From positions 1 to 40,026 of the forward strand of contig JAYUCJ010000030.1 in the NCBI GenBank assembly GCA_043740415.1: a DNA stretch of 40,026 bases, given 5' to 3'. Under the pieces are notes generated by a model. It was not told where the DNA came from. It worked only from the letters and a program-made list of their open reading frames with translations, and did no database searches. This document shows, piece after piece, positions 1 through 7,452 of the stretch. The DNA comes from Aalborgiella sp043740415. Its GTDB lineage: Bacteria; Pseudomonadota; Gammaproteobacteria; Burkholderiales; Burkholderiaceae_C. The translations under genes were made by a program, and so were the position numbers. The first letter of the stretch is position 1. Every line of letters starts with the position of its first letter.

Positions 1-80
1 CTCTATATAAATCAACGAGTTAGCCGATGCAGCAACGCTGTTTTCTATGCCTATATTTGATTTCAACAACTAACGTTGAC

Positions 81-132
81 ATAGCCTAAATTTAATAGCA
101 TCTTAGGCAATGAATACGCCGGCTAGAGGCAT
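81..132 (+). repeat. Dispersed mini-repeat, copy 1 (intergenic)
   Basis: Contains the family core GAATACGCCGGCTAGAGGC preceded by TTTAATAGCATCTTAGGCAA. The same two blocks recur in eight other places in the window. It lies between a minus-strand gene remnant and the TetR gene. Confidence 0.65.
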
Positions 133-141
133 ATTTAAGTC

Positions 142-300
142 TCAGAACTCGCCATAAACAAACTGGCGCAAACTCCACGCATCCAACGGTTGGCGCTGTC
201 GTAGTGGTAGTGTTCGTGCCAGTATGGTTTGACGGGGAAGCTGGGTGGCGAAGCGGCTGGCCAGAATCTGCAAATCAAGGGTAAATCCTAATCTGAAAAG
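142..300 (-). pseudogene. Possible C-terminal remnant of a minus-strand gene
   Basis: An open frame of 53 codons runs on the minus strand between an upstream stop (TCA read on plus, 301-303) and a TGA at 142-144. It reads like protein, ending with LDAWSLRQFVYGEF, and has no obvious ATG start or ribosome binding site. I do not recognise the family. It may be the tail of a gene truncated when the TetR region or the repeat at 81-132 arrived next to it. It overlaps the 5' extension that would exist if the TetR gene began at GTG 245, which favours the later TetR start. The rest of 1-325 holds only the dispersed repeat; I see no other gene there. Confidence 0.25.
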
Positions 301-306
301 TCAGCC

Positions 307-331
307 GTTCATTTACACTTCGGAAATGAAC
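307..331. promoter_or_regulatory. Inverted repeat at the TetR start codon
   Basis: GTTCATTT (307-314) and AAATGAAC (324-331) form a perfect 8-bp inverted repeat with a 9-bp spacer, enclosing the presumed ATG at 326. A second short repeat, AAATG-GTA-CATTT, lies at 1078-1090 before aroQ. Both contain CATTT/AAATG half-sites, so they may be operators for the TetR protein. This is inference. Confidence 0.3.
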
Positions 332-1075
332 GAACTAGTACATTCAGTCGAAAAAATTAAACCAGCGGCGAAAAGAGTAGTCAAAATAACATCAAAAAAT
401 GCTATTAAAAATATAGCTATTAAATCAATAAATACACCGGCTATAGCCGAAAAACCTAGTCGTACCAATGACCCGGCGCGCACCATGGCGGGGATTTTGG
501 AAGTGGCGACGGCGGAGTTTGCGGCCAAGGGTTTGAGCGGGGCGCGGATCGACGAAATTGCGGCGATCACCAAAACCAGCAAACGCATGATCTACTACTA
601 TTTTGATAGTAAGGAAGGCTTGTATGTTGCGGTTTTGGAGGAGGCGTATCGCCGTATTCGGCAGATTGAGCAGCAGCTGCATTTAGAAGACTTAGAGCCT
701 GAGGCGGCGCTGCGAAAATTGGTCGGCTTCACGGTGGATTACCAGTGGAGCAACCCCGATTTTGTGCGCTTGGTGATGAATGAAAACATCCACCGGGGCG
801 AGTTTTTGGCGCAAAGCAAAACGATTCAAGGTTTGAACATTCCTGTGGTTCATGCAGTCCAGCAGGTGTATGAGCGGGGGGTGGAGCAGGGCATTTTCAG
901 ACCCAATTTGGATCCGCTTGACTTGCATATGACTATGTCTGGCTTGAGCTTTTTTAATGTTTCCAACCAGTACACGTTTTCGTTGATTTTTAAGCATTCT
1001 TTAGAAAATGTGGCGAATTACCAAGCGAGACGGGAAAGCATTATCGAGACGATGGTGCGGTATGTTGGGAATTAA
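326..1075 (+). CDS. TetR/AcrR family transcriptional regulator
   Basis: A DNA-binding repressor of the TetR family, probably controlling the dehydroquinase and dehydrogenase genes directly downstream. The N-terminal helix-turn-helix is clear in the second quarter of the protein (ILEVATAEFAAKGLSGARID followed by SKRMIYYYFDSKEGLYVAVL). The remainder is a helical ligand-binding domain of ordinary length. The stretch before the HTH is unusual: residues about 26-43 (AIKNIAIKSINTPAIA) are the translation of a dispersed mini-repeat. I chose ATG 326 over GTG 245 because the upstream segment overlaps another coding-like frame. A GGGGAAG sequence before GTG 245 means the longer form cannot be excluded. 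ATG 326 lies inside an inverted repeat (307-331) that could be an autoregulatory operator. The inducer is unknown; a shikimate-pathway intermediate is a guess from context. Confidence 0.8.
   Translation: MNELVHSVEKIKPAAKRVVKITSKNAIKNIAIKSINTPAIAEKPSRTNDPARTMAGILEVATAEFAAKGLSGARIDEIAAITKTSKRMIYYYFDSKEGLYVAVLEEAYRRIRQIEQQLHLEDLEPEAALRKLVGFTVDYQWSNPDFVRLVMNENIHRGEFLAQSKTIQGLNIPVVHAVQQVYERGVEQGIFRPNLDPLDLHMTMSGLSFFNVSNQYTFSLIFKHSLENVANYQARRESIIETMVRYVGN
401..448 (+). repeat. Dispersed mini-repeat, copy 2 (in frame in TetR gene)
   Basis: GCTATTAAAAATATAGC is followed by the AATAAATACACCGGCTATAG core. It is read in frame as AIKNIAIKSINTPAIA in the N-terminal extension of the TetR protein, before the HTH domain. 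The lolA copy uses the same frame (INTPA). Confidence 0.7.
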
Positions 1076-1156
1076 CCAAATGGTACATTTTGTCTTGGGT
1101 AGAGTAATATAGACAGAATCAAGCACAAAAAATCTAATACTTTAAGAAAGAAAACT

Positions 1157-1612
1157 ATGAAATTTCTCATGCTGCATGGCATCAACCACAATATGTTCGG
1201 CAAGCGTGATGCTAAGCAATATGGCACGATAACCTTGGATGAAATCAACGCATCGTTGACTACTTTAGGCAAAGAACTTGGCGTGGAAGTTGAACATTTT
1301 CAAACCAACCATGAAGGCGACATGTGCGAGCGCATTCATCAAGCCTATCGCGATGGCGTCGCAGGTGTGATGATCAACGCTGGGGCTTGGACGCATTACA
1401 GCTATGGCATTCGCGATGCTTTGGCGATTTTGACTTGTCCAGTGGTTGAAGCCCATATGAGCAACATTCATGCGCGTGAGGAGTTTCGCCATAAATCTGT
1501 ATTTGTCGAAATTATCAAAGGGCAAATCAGCGGCTTTGGTGTGGATAGCTATTTGTTGGCGTTACGTGCCGCAGTGTCTGCCGCTACATCTGAGGCAAAA
1601 GCGGGTAAATAA
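1157..1612 (+). CDS. aroQ: Type II 3-dehydroquinate dehydratase
   Basis: Cytoplasmic enzyme removing water from 3-dehydroquinate to give 3-dehydroshikimate. At 151 residues it has the usual type II length. Visible landmarks are Tyr22 in the mobile lid, the N-H-E-G motif at 51-54, Asn74 and His80 in the substrate loop, His100 in the EAHMSN segment and Arg111. The N-terminal motif is unusual: LHGINHNMFGKRD stands where most family members have a LNGPNLN-type sequence, which suggests a specialised paralogue rather than the biosynthetic copy. A purine-rich sequence (AAGAAAG) precedes the ATG. The stop overlaps the next start (TAATG at 1610-1614), so the two enzymes are translationally coupled and probably act in sequence on quinate- or shikimate-like compounds. 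Confidence 0.88.
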   Translation: MKFLMLHGINHNMFGKRDAKQYGTITLDEINASLTTLGKELGVEVEHFQTNHEGDMCERIHQAYRDGVAGVMINAGAWTHYSYGIRDALAILTCPVVEAHMSNIHAREEFRHKSVFVEIIKGQISGFGVDSYLLALRAAVSAATSEAKAGK

Positions 1613-2460
1613 TGGCAGGAGGTGTAATAAACGGTCAAACTGAACTGGTAGCTCACATCGGATACCCCACACACAGTTTCAAAGCACCGATGATTTATAA
1701 CCCTTGGTTTGACAAGGCCGGTGTTAACGCGCGTGTGATTCCCATGGGCTGCAAGCCTGAAGACTATCCAGCTTTTTTGAAGCTGGTGTTCAAGCTCAGC
1801 AATATTCACGGTGCCTTGATCACGATGCCACATAAGGTGACAACGATTGGCTTGTTAGACAAGGTATTTCCAACCGCTGCGATTGCTGGCGCTTGCAATG
1901 CAGTTCGACTCGGTCCCAATGGCCAACTTCGAGGCGATATGTTTGATGGTGAAGGCTTTGTGCGTGGTGTGCTGCGTAAAGGCACGAAGCTGCAAGGTGC
2001 GCGCGCCTTGGTGGTCGGTGCGGGTGGCGTGGGGTGTGCTATTGCTGCATCTTTGGTGGCTGCAGGCGTTGCTCCCCTAGGTTTGTTTGATGTCAACGCG
2101 GCATCTGCTGAAGGTTTAGCGGGGCGCTTGCAGCAACATTACCCTGCTTTGCAAGTGGTCACGGGTTCTAATGATCCAGCTGGCTTTGATTTGGTCGTTA
2201 ACGCGACCCCCATGGGCATGAACGTTGGGGATGCTATGCCTATGGATGTGTCTCGCATAGCATCAACCACTTTTGTGGGTGAAGTCGTGATGAAAACGGA
2301 AATTACCGCATTTTTGGCTGTAGCGGATGAGCGCGGATGCCGTGTTCAGATTGGAGCTGACATGCTGTTTGAGCAAATCCCCGCCTATCTTGAGTTTTTT
2401 GGCATGCCAAGTACAACGCCTGAAGAGTTGCGCGCTTTGGCAACGCTCAATTATTTCTAA
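1612..2460 (+). CDS. Shikimate/quinate dehydrogenase-like protein (AroE family)
   Basis: Member of the NAD(P)-dependent shikimate dehydrogenase family. Visible are catalytic Lys75 in the MPHK motif, Asp112 in GDMFDG (family GDNTDG), a glycine-rich nucleotide loop GAGGVG near residue 137, and the NATPMGM motif. The shikimate-binding serine motif near the N-terminus is altered: HSFKAP replaces the usual HSLSP-type motif, putting Lys24 where a second serine is expected. Length (282 aa) is normal. Together with the TetR gene and the atypical AroQ this suggests a catabolic or specialised branch, for instance quinate or shikimate use, rather than aromatic amino acid synthesis. The exact substrate cannot be read from sequence. 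Confidence 0.8.
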   Translation: MAGGVINGQTELVAHIGYPTHSFKAPMIYNPWFDKAGVNARVIPMGCKPEDYPAFLKLVFKLSNIHGALITMPHKVTTIGLLDKVFPTAAIAGACNAVRLGPNGQLRGDMFDGEGFVRGVLRKGTKLQGARALVVGAGGVGCAIAASLVAAGVAPLGLFDVNAASAEGLAGRLQQHYPALQVVTGSNDPAGFDLVVNATPMGMNVGDAMPMDVSRIASTTFVGEVVMKTEITAFLAVADERGCRVQIGADMLFEQIPAYLEFFGMPSTTPEELRALATLNYF

Positions 2461-2484
2461 AGATACGCCTGATTTTTCAAAAAA

Positions 2485-2931
2485 TTAGTCTTTGGTAGCC
2501 CTGCGTTGAACCGCTTCAACATAAGCTTGCCCGTCGGGTGCTTGCTTGTTTTGTTGGGCGTCCCAAATCATTTGACCTAGGCATTCCATCACAACGTGGT
2601 GGGCATCGTGCAATGAATCGAGTCTGGCGGTCAGCAGTTCGACCGCTTGCCTGATGCCCCGTGGCTGGTCAATCGAGCATTGCTCGGTGATGGTTAAATG
2701 CATGGACAGGTGCAAAAACGGGTTGGTTTTACCATCGTCGGTATTGATAATCTGTGATAAATTCAGAAGTGCTGCATCCACGTCTTTTAAGTCTGCGTGA
2801 TATTCAGGATGCTCATCAATCCATAAACTTGCTATTGTTTCGATAGCTTCTAAGGCAACATTATCGTTGGCTTTGGCATAAACAGAGCAAAAAAACCGCC
2901 GAACATCGGCTTGTGTGGGTTGGTAGAGCAT
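2485..2931 (-). CDS. DUF1841 family protein
   Basis: A 148-residue protein of a family widespread in beta- and gammaproteobacteria with no assigned function. The recognisable signature is the central NPFLHLSMHLTITEQ segment followed by a helical stretch. There is no signal peptide or membrane segment, so it should be cytoplasmic. It is convergent with the shikimate dehydrogenase-like gene and divergent from the exporter gene that starts 60 bp away, so it probably forms its own transcription unit. Confidence 0.8.
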   Translation of the reverse strand: MLYQPTQADVRRFFCSVYAKANDNVALEAIETIASLWIDEHPEYHADLKDVDAALLNLSQIINTDDGKTNPFLHLSMHLTITEQCSIDQPRGIRQAVELLTARLDSLHDAHHVVMECLGQMIWDAQQNKQAPDGQAYVEAVQRRATKD

Positions 2932-2990
2932 TTGTCTATTTTAAAGGACGGTTAAACTCAAACCATCGCTGACTTTGAACTTTGCATGGC

Positions 2991-3746
2991 ATGATTTTCC
3001 CTCTTATCACAGATCCGTTTTTTTACGCGGTTGCAATTCCAGCAGTGCTGTTGCTAGGTATCAGTAAAAGCGGTTTTGGTGCGGGCTTTGGCTCGCTGGC
3101 TGTGCCCATGATGGCGGTGGTAGTTACCGTGCCACAAGCTGCGGCCATCTTGATGCCGGTTTTACTGCTGATGGATTTGCTCGGAATCTCTGCATTTCGC
3201 AAGCATGTCGATAAAAAATTGTTGAAATTTTTATTGCCTTTCGCCTTGCTGGGGACATTGGTCGGCACTTTGTTATTTAAGGTATTGAACCCACAAACGG
3301 TTGCGGGCATGGTTGGTGTTTTTACCTTGCTGTTTCTAGCGCAAAGGTTGTTGTTTCCACCCAGGCCTGACAGTGCACCCCCGCCGCGATGGTTGGGCGC
3401 TATCCTGACCTCAGCTGCCGGCTTCACAAGTTTCATTGCGCATGCTGGTGGGCCACCCATTAACGCTTATCTGATTCCTTTGAAACTGAAGCCATTGGTG
3501 TTTGCTGCAACGGTGTCATACCTGTTCTTCTTCATTAATTTATCGAAATGGATTCCTTATGCATGGTTGGGCTTGCTTGATATGCGTAACTTCGCCACGT
3601 CCTTGGTTTTGTTGCCTTTAGCGCCTATGGGTGTTTGGATTGGTGTGCGCATCGCCAAACGCATCAATCCCGATCTGTTTTATAAACTCCTCTACACGGG
3701 CATGTTTTTAACGGGTTGCAAGCTGGTTTGGGATGGTTTCAAGTAA
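2991..3746 (+). CDS. TauE/SafE (TSUP) family membrane transporter
   Basis: Integral inner-membrane protein of the sulfite exporter TauE/SafE family, which moves sulfur-containing or organic anions. The sequence is almost entirely hydrophobic with about eight predicted helices. The family's first motif (GISKSGFGAGFGSLAVPMM) and the second-half motif around GFTSFIAHAGGPPINAYLIP are both clear. I start it at ATG 2991; an in-frame TTG lies three codons upstream. Its 3' end overlaps the 3' end of the convergent antiporter gene by 8 bp. The neighbours do not indicate the substrate. Confidence 0.85.
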   Translation: MIFPLITDPFFYAVAIPAVLLLGISKSGFGAGFGSLAVPMMAVVVTVPQAAAILMPVLLLMDLLGISAFRKHVDKKLLKFLLPFALLGTLVGTLLFKVLNPQTVAGMVGVFTLLFLAQRLLFPPRPDSAPPPRWLGAILTSAAGFTSFIAHAGGPPINAYLIPLKLKPLVFAATVSYLFFFINLSKWIPYAWLGLLDMRNFATSLVLLPLAPMGVWIGVRIAKRINPDLFYKLLYTGMFLTGCKLVWDGFK

Positions 3747-5580
3747 CACTTTTACCCGCCATCTCTCGCTCTTTCGCCATTTGCTCAGCAAGCTGCGCAC
3801 GACCTTGTTTCACTGTGCTGATGACCTTGGCGCGGTCTTGGTAATGCGGGTGCATTAGCTCTAAAAGCTCGAAGTTGTGCGTTCTGAAGAGTTGAACGAT
3901 ACGACTCGCATCTGGCGCAGCGTAGCCCAGCAGTTCTAAAACACTGCCCGCGCTTTGCAAACTGCTTTCAAACAGCTCGCGCTGAATCAATGTCACATCA
4001 CGGTCACGCAGTTTGTTCCAATGGGTTGCATCACGTGCGCGAACGACCAGTTGCAGCTGCGGGAAGTGTTCTTTGGCTAAGTCAACAATGGCGAGCGATT
4101 GCTCTACGTCATCTACCGCAACGACCAAAATTTGCGCAGTAGCCACCCCTGCCGTGCGCAGCAGGTCTAGCCGTGTGGCATTGCCGTAGAACACGCGGTA
4201 GCCGAAGCTTCTGGCAGTTTCAATCATCTCGGCATCATGGTCAAGTACGGTGGTGGGGATATCTTGCGCCAACAGCAATCGACCCACAATTTGCCCATAA
4301 CGGCCAAACCCCGCAATGATGATGGGTGCTGCTTGCTGCTCTGAAATCTCATCGGGTAAGGTAACGCCACAATTGGCATAGCGCGGCAGCCAAAGTTTGT
4401 CGATGGCAATCAAGATCAGCGGGCTGATGAGCATAGACAGCGCGACGACACCGATCAACAAAGATGCAGTCACAGGCGCGAACACCTTGGCGCCAGCAGC
4501 GGCTTGAAACACCACAAAGGCAAATTCACCACCTTGTGCGAGCAGTAAAGTCAGCACCGGTCGCTCTTGAAAAGGCACATGCATGAGGCGGGTGATGCCA
4601 TAAATTACTGCAAATTTAATAGCAACGAAGGCAATCAATACGCCGGCTATGAGCCAAGGCGAGTTGATGAGTACGGAAAAATCGATGCTCATGCCCACAG
4701 CGATGAAAAACAGCCCGAGCAGCAGCCCCTTGAACGGCTCAATATCCGTTTCTAACTCGCGGCGATATTCGCTTTCAGCCAGCAGCACACCCGCTAAGAA
4801 AGCGCCCAAGGCCATGCTCAAACCCACAAACAGCATCAAAGCTGCAATACCAACGACTAAAAGCAGAGATGCAGCTGTGAAGATCTCTGGGGTTTTGCTG
4901 CGTGCAATCCAGTGGAAGATGGGGCGCAACAAAAGTCTACCACCAATCACAATGCCAGCTATTATTGCTATTATTTTAATAGCTGAATAGGTAATATCTA
5001 CGCCGGATGATGCCTCGTTTACATCTGAGCTGACGCCTAGAAGTGGAATCAAAGCCAAAATCGGTATCGCAGCCACGTCTTGGAACAATAAAATCGAAAA
5101 TCCGGCTTGTCCGCTGCTGGTGGGCAGCAAGTTGCGCTCGCCCATCACTTGCAACGCAATAGCGGTTGATGACAATGCCAAACCCAGTGCTGCAACCAAA
5201 GCCGTTTTCCAACCGCCCAACGCAGCAGAAACAGCGGGAACCAGTAAACTTGCGCCCCACAATGCGATAAATAAAACGGCAGTGCAAGCTATGACTTGAG
5301 CGCTACCCCAGCCAAAAATGGGGCGACGCAAGCTCCACAGGCGCTCGGGTTCTAGCTCTAAACCCACCAAAAACAGCATCAAAACCACGCCAAACTCGGC
5401 AAAATGCAAGATATCTTGCACATTGGTGACCAAGCCCAAGCCCCAAGGCCCGATCGCCATGCCGGCGGCTAAATAGCCAATGATGCTGCCCAGACCTAGC
5501 GCTTTGGAGACAGGCACGGCAATAACCGCTGCACCCAGGTAGATTAAACTGTTGATGAGCCAAGACGGGGCGTGTTCCAT
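3739..5580 (-). CDS. Kef-type monovalent cation:proton antiporter (CPA2) with RCK/TrkA-N domain
   Basis: Inner-membrane K+/H+ antiporter of the KefB/KefC/YbaL group. The first two thirds form about 12 hydrophobic helices of the Na+/H+ exchanger type (LVGLELEP and the LLLAQGGEFAFVVFQ motif are typical). From about residue 430 a cytosolic RCK domain follows with a GFGRYGQIVGRLL nucleotide loop and a conserved Asp at the end of the second strand. At 613 residues it has the normal length. Two copies of the dispersed mini-repeat lie inside the gene, giving AGVLIAFVAIKFAVI and SGVDITYSAIKIIAI within membrane helices. KefB and KefC are gated by glutathione adducts; whether that applies here is unknown. 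Confidence 0.85.
   Translation of the reverse strand: MEHAPSWLINSLIYLGAAVIAVPVSKALGLGSIIGYLAAGMAIGPWGLGLVTNVQDILHFAEFGVVLMLFLVGLELEPERLWSLRRPIFGWGSAQVIACTAVLFIALWGASLLVPAVSAALGGWKTALVAALGLALSSTAIALQVMGERNLLPTSSGQAGFSILLFQDVAAIPILALIPLLGVSSDVNEASSGVDITYSAIKIIAIIAGIVIGGRLLLRPIFHWIARSKTPEIFTAASLLLVVGIAALMLFVGLSMALGAFLAGVLLAESEYRRELETDIEPFKGLLLGLFFIAVGMSIDFSVLINSPWLIAGVLIAFVAIKFAVIYGITRLMHVPFQERPVLTLLLAQGGEFAFVVFQAAAGAKVFAPVTASLLIGVVALSMLISPLILIAIDKLWLPRYANCGVTLPDEISEQQAAPIIIAGFGRYGQIVGRLLLAQDIPTTVLDHDAEMIETARSFGYRVFYGNATRLDLLRTAGVATAQILVVAVDDVEQSLAIVDLAKEHFPQLQLVVRARDATHWNKLRDRDVTLIQRELFESSLQSAGSVLELLGYAAPDASRIVQLFRTHNFELLELMHPHYQDRAKVISTVKQGRAQLAEQMAKEREMAGKSVT
4600..4655 (+). repeat. Dispersed mini-repeat, copy 3 (in Kef antiporter gene)
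   Basis: CAAATTTAATAGCAACGAAG precedes GCAATCAATACGCCGGCTAT. It is antisense to the gene and translates on the minus strand as AGVLIAFVAIKFAVI in a membrane helix. Confidence 0.65.
4961..5014 (+). repeat. Dispersed mini-repeat, copy 4 (in Kef antiporter gene)
   Basis: TTATTTTAATAGCTGAATAG precedes GTAATATCTACGCCGGATGA. It translates on the minus strand as SGVDITYSAIKIIAI, in the same reading frame as copy 3. Confidence 0.55.
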
Positions 5581-5676
5581 ATCGGTATTACGTTTTTAGT
5601 GCATCTGTAGCCGTAAGTATATGGAGAGATGGTCTAGGCTCAACAGTATTTATTCTTAACTGCGAGTGGTCTATCC

Positions 5677-6132
5677 ATGAAAACATTTCAAACTTTGGCA
5701 GAACTAGCCGCTTGTGTGGGCCAAGATGTCGCGGTGAGCGATTGGCTGACGGTCACTCAGGAGCAAATCAACCAGTTTGCCGAAGCCACGGGTGACCGCC
5801 AGTGGATCCACATTGACCCTGAGCGCGCCAAAGCTGGCCCGTTTGGTGCGCCCATCGCGCATGGATTTTTGACCCTGTCATTGTTGCCGCAGTTTTTTGC
5901 GACCGCCTTGCATGTGGCGCAAACCCGCATGGGTGTGAACTATGGGTTGAATAAAGTACGGTTCATGTCCCCCGTGCCTGTGGGCAGCGCGTTGCGTGCG
6001 CGCTTGTTTTTGGTGGCCGCAGAGCCGATTGACAACAATGGCATGCAGATGACTTGGGATGTGACGATTGAGCGCGAAGGCGTGACTAAACCCGTGTGCG
6101 TGGCTCAATCTATGTCGCGCAGCTACCCTTAA
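5677..6132 (+). CDS. MaoC family dehydratase ((R)-specific enoyl-CoA hydratase type)
   Basis: Hot-dog fold hydratase, 151 residues, probably acting on 2-enoyl-CoA or a related thioester in fatty acid or polyhydroxyalkanoate metabolism. The hydratase motif is visible around residues 36-52: FAEATGDRQWIHID, with the catalytic Asp and His pair, followed by GAPIAHGFLTLSLLP. The arrangement matches the NodN/MaoC-like subfamily of single-domain dimeric enzymes. It is a single gene between divergent kefC-like and convergent trmL genes. The natural substrate cannot be deduced from context. Confidence 0.87.
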   Translation: MKTFQTLAELAACVGQDVAVSDWLTVTQEQINQFAEATGDRQWIHIDPERAKAGPFGAPIAHGFLTLSLLPQFFATALHVAQTRMGVNYGLNKVRFMSPVPVGSALRARLFLVAAEPIDNNGMQMTWDVTIEREGVTKPVCVAQSMSRSYP

Positions 6133-6141
6133 GTTTCTAGA

Positions 6142-6633
6142 TTAAACCTTGGGTGGCTGGATTTGATGGGATTCGGTAAATCCATTTTGCCGCCAAGCCT
6201 CATAGACGGTGATGGCGACTGCATTTGATAAATTCAAACTGCGCTGGTTCGGCAACATGGGCAGTTTGATGCGTTGCTCGGGTAGAAAGGATTCACGTAA
6301 TGCAGGTGCAAGACCTTGCGTTTCAGAGCCAAAGACCAAATAATCACCCGCCACAAATTGTGCTGCATGCACCAAGCGTGTGCCTTTGGTGGTCAGCGCA
6401 AACATCCGCTCTGGCGCTGGTTGCTGGTCATCCAAAAACGCTTGCCAGCTGGCGTGTCGCTTCAATTCGGCGTATTCGTGGTAGTCCAAACCCGCGCGGC
6501 GCATGTGTTTGTCGTCCATGGAGAAGCCCAAAGGCTCGATCAAATGCAAATGGCATCCGGTGTTGGCGGCCAGGCGAATGATGTTGCCCGTGTTGGGCGG
6601 AATTTCGGGTTGAACCAAGACGATATTAAACAT
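6142..6633 (-). CDS. trmL: tRNA (cytidine(34)-2'-O)-methyltransferase
   Basis: SPOUT-family methyltransferase that 2'-O-methylates the wobble nucleotide of tRNA-Leu isoacceptors (CAA and UAA anticodons). The 163-residue length is typical. Motifs seen are the N-terminal VQPEIPPNTGNIIRLAANTG, the FGSETQGL segment and the C-terminal knot NQRSLNLSNAVAITVYEAW that binds S-adenosylmethionine. The gene lies just downstream of comF on the same strand, with a 26-bp gap, so they may be co-transcribed. A tRNA-Leu(CAA), one of its known substrates, is encoded at 30.1 kb in this window. Confidence 0.95.
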   Translation of the reverse strand: MFNIVLVQPEIPPNTGNIIRLAANTGCHLHLIEPLGFSMDDKHMRRAGLDYHEYAELKRHASWQAFLDDQQPAPERMFALTTKGTRLVHAAQFVAGDYLVFGSETQGLAPALRESFLPEQRIKLPMLPNQRSLNLSNAVAITVYEAWRQNGFTESHQIQPPKV

Positions 6634-6659
6634 GCGCTTATTGTCTAGGGAAAAGTGGT

Positions 6660-7397
6660 TTATTCCTCGGTTCGCGCAAAAACTATCGCCGTGATGTGCG
6701 CCGCCCCTGCTTGGCGCAGTGAAGCTGCCGCAGCAAACAGCGTTGCCCCGCTGGTCATCACGTCATCAACCAAGACGATGCGCTTGCCTTGTAATTCCTG
6801 CGCTCTGAGCGGCTCTACGGCAAATGCTGCCTTGACATTCTTCAAACGCTCTGAGCGACTCAATGTGCTTTGTGTCAGCGTGTCTTTGATCCTAAGCAAC
6901 AAATGTGCATCTGTTTTGGCATGGCTCAGATGCTTGCAAAGTTCCAGAGCTTGGTTGTAGCCACGGTGCTGAAGTCTGGCTCTGGACAAAGGCACAGGTA
7001 TCAATAGATCGGCGCGGTCTACAGCTTGTTCTATCGAAGACGTGCTGTTCAAAAGCAGCGAAAAAGCCCTTGCCCAAGCGGGGTTGTTGCCAAATTTGTA
7101 ACTGGCAATGCAATTGTTCCATGGGTACTCGTATGAAACGGCAGCTAGGCATTCGTCCAGTGGCGGTGGTTTAACAATACAAGCGCCGCAACGTTTGATG
7201 TCATCTGAAATGCCTGCCTTCAAAGTAAGGGCGCAGCCTGTGCAGCGCCGTACAGGCTGGGCGAAACGTGTCACACAAGGCTCACAAACCAAGCCATTGC
7301 TAGGCCAGGTTCTGCAAACGGCGCATTGGCTGGGAATCCAATTCAAAAGTCGCTGCTGTAAAGGGTGAAGGTGATTGCGGAACAATTGGTTAAACAT
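6660..7397 (-). CDS. comF: ComF family protein (phosphoribosyltransferase-like)
   Basis: ComF-type protein related to DNA uptake in naturally competent bacteria. The N-terminus has a zinc-ribbon-like set of cysteines (CAVCRTW, CEPC, RCTGC, RCGAC, within residues about 21-75). The C-terminal half is a type I phosphoribosyltransferase fold with the PRPP loop VLVDDVMTSGATLFAAA. Length (245 aa) is normal. It is divergent from the Bug-type gene and upstream of trmL. In many Burkholderiales this gene follows the BioC-like methyltransferase; here the Bug-type gene lies between them. Confidence 0.88.
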   Translation of the reverse strand: MFNQLFRNHLHPLQQRLLNWIPSQCAVCRTWPSNGLVCEPCVTRFAQPVRRCTGCALTLKAGISDDIKRCGACIVKPPPLDECLAAVSYEYPWNNCIASYKFGNNPAWARAFSLLLNSTSSIEQAVDRADLLIPVPLSRARLQHRGYNQALELCKHLSHAKTDAHLLLRIKDTLTQSTLSRSERLKNVKAAFAVEPLRAQELQGKRIVLVDDVMTSGATLFAAAASLRQAGAAHITAIVFARTEE

Positions 7398-7452
7398 AGA
7401 TAGCCAATATACTCGGAGTGATGGGCGTATTCATTTGCAAAGAGGTTTAGAT

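Noticed and set aside
7375..7452. N-terminal extension of the Bug-type protein
   Set aside because: It would precede the signal peptide and overlap the comF start; ATG 7453 has a good ribosome binding site.
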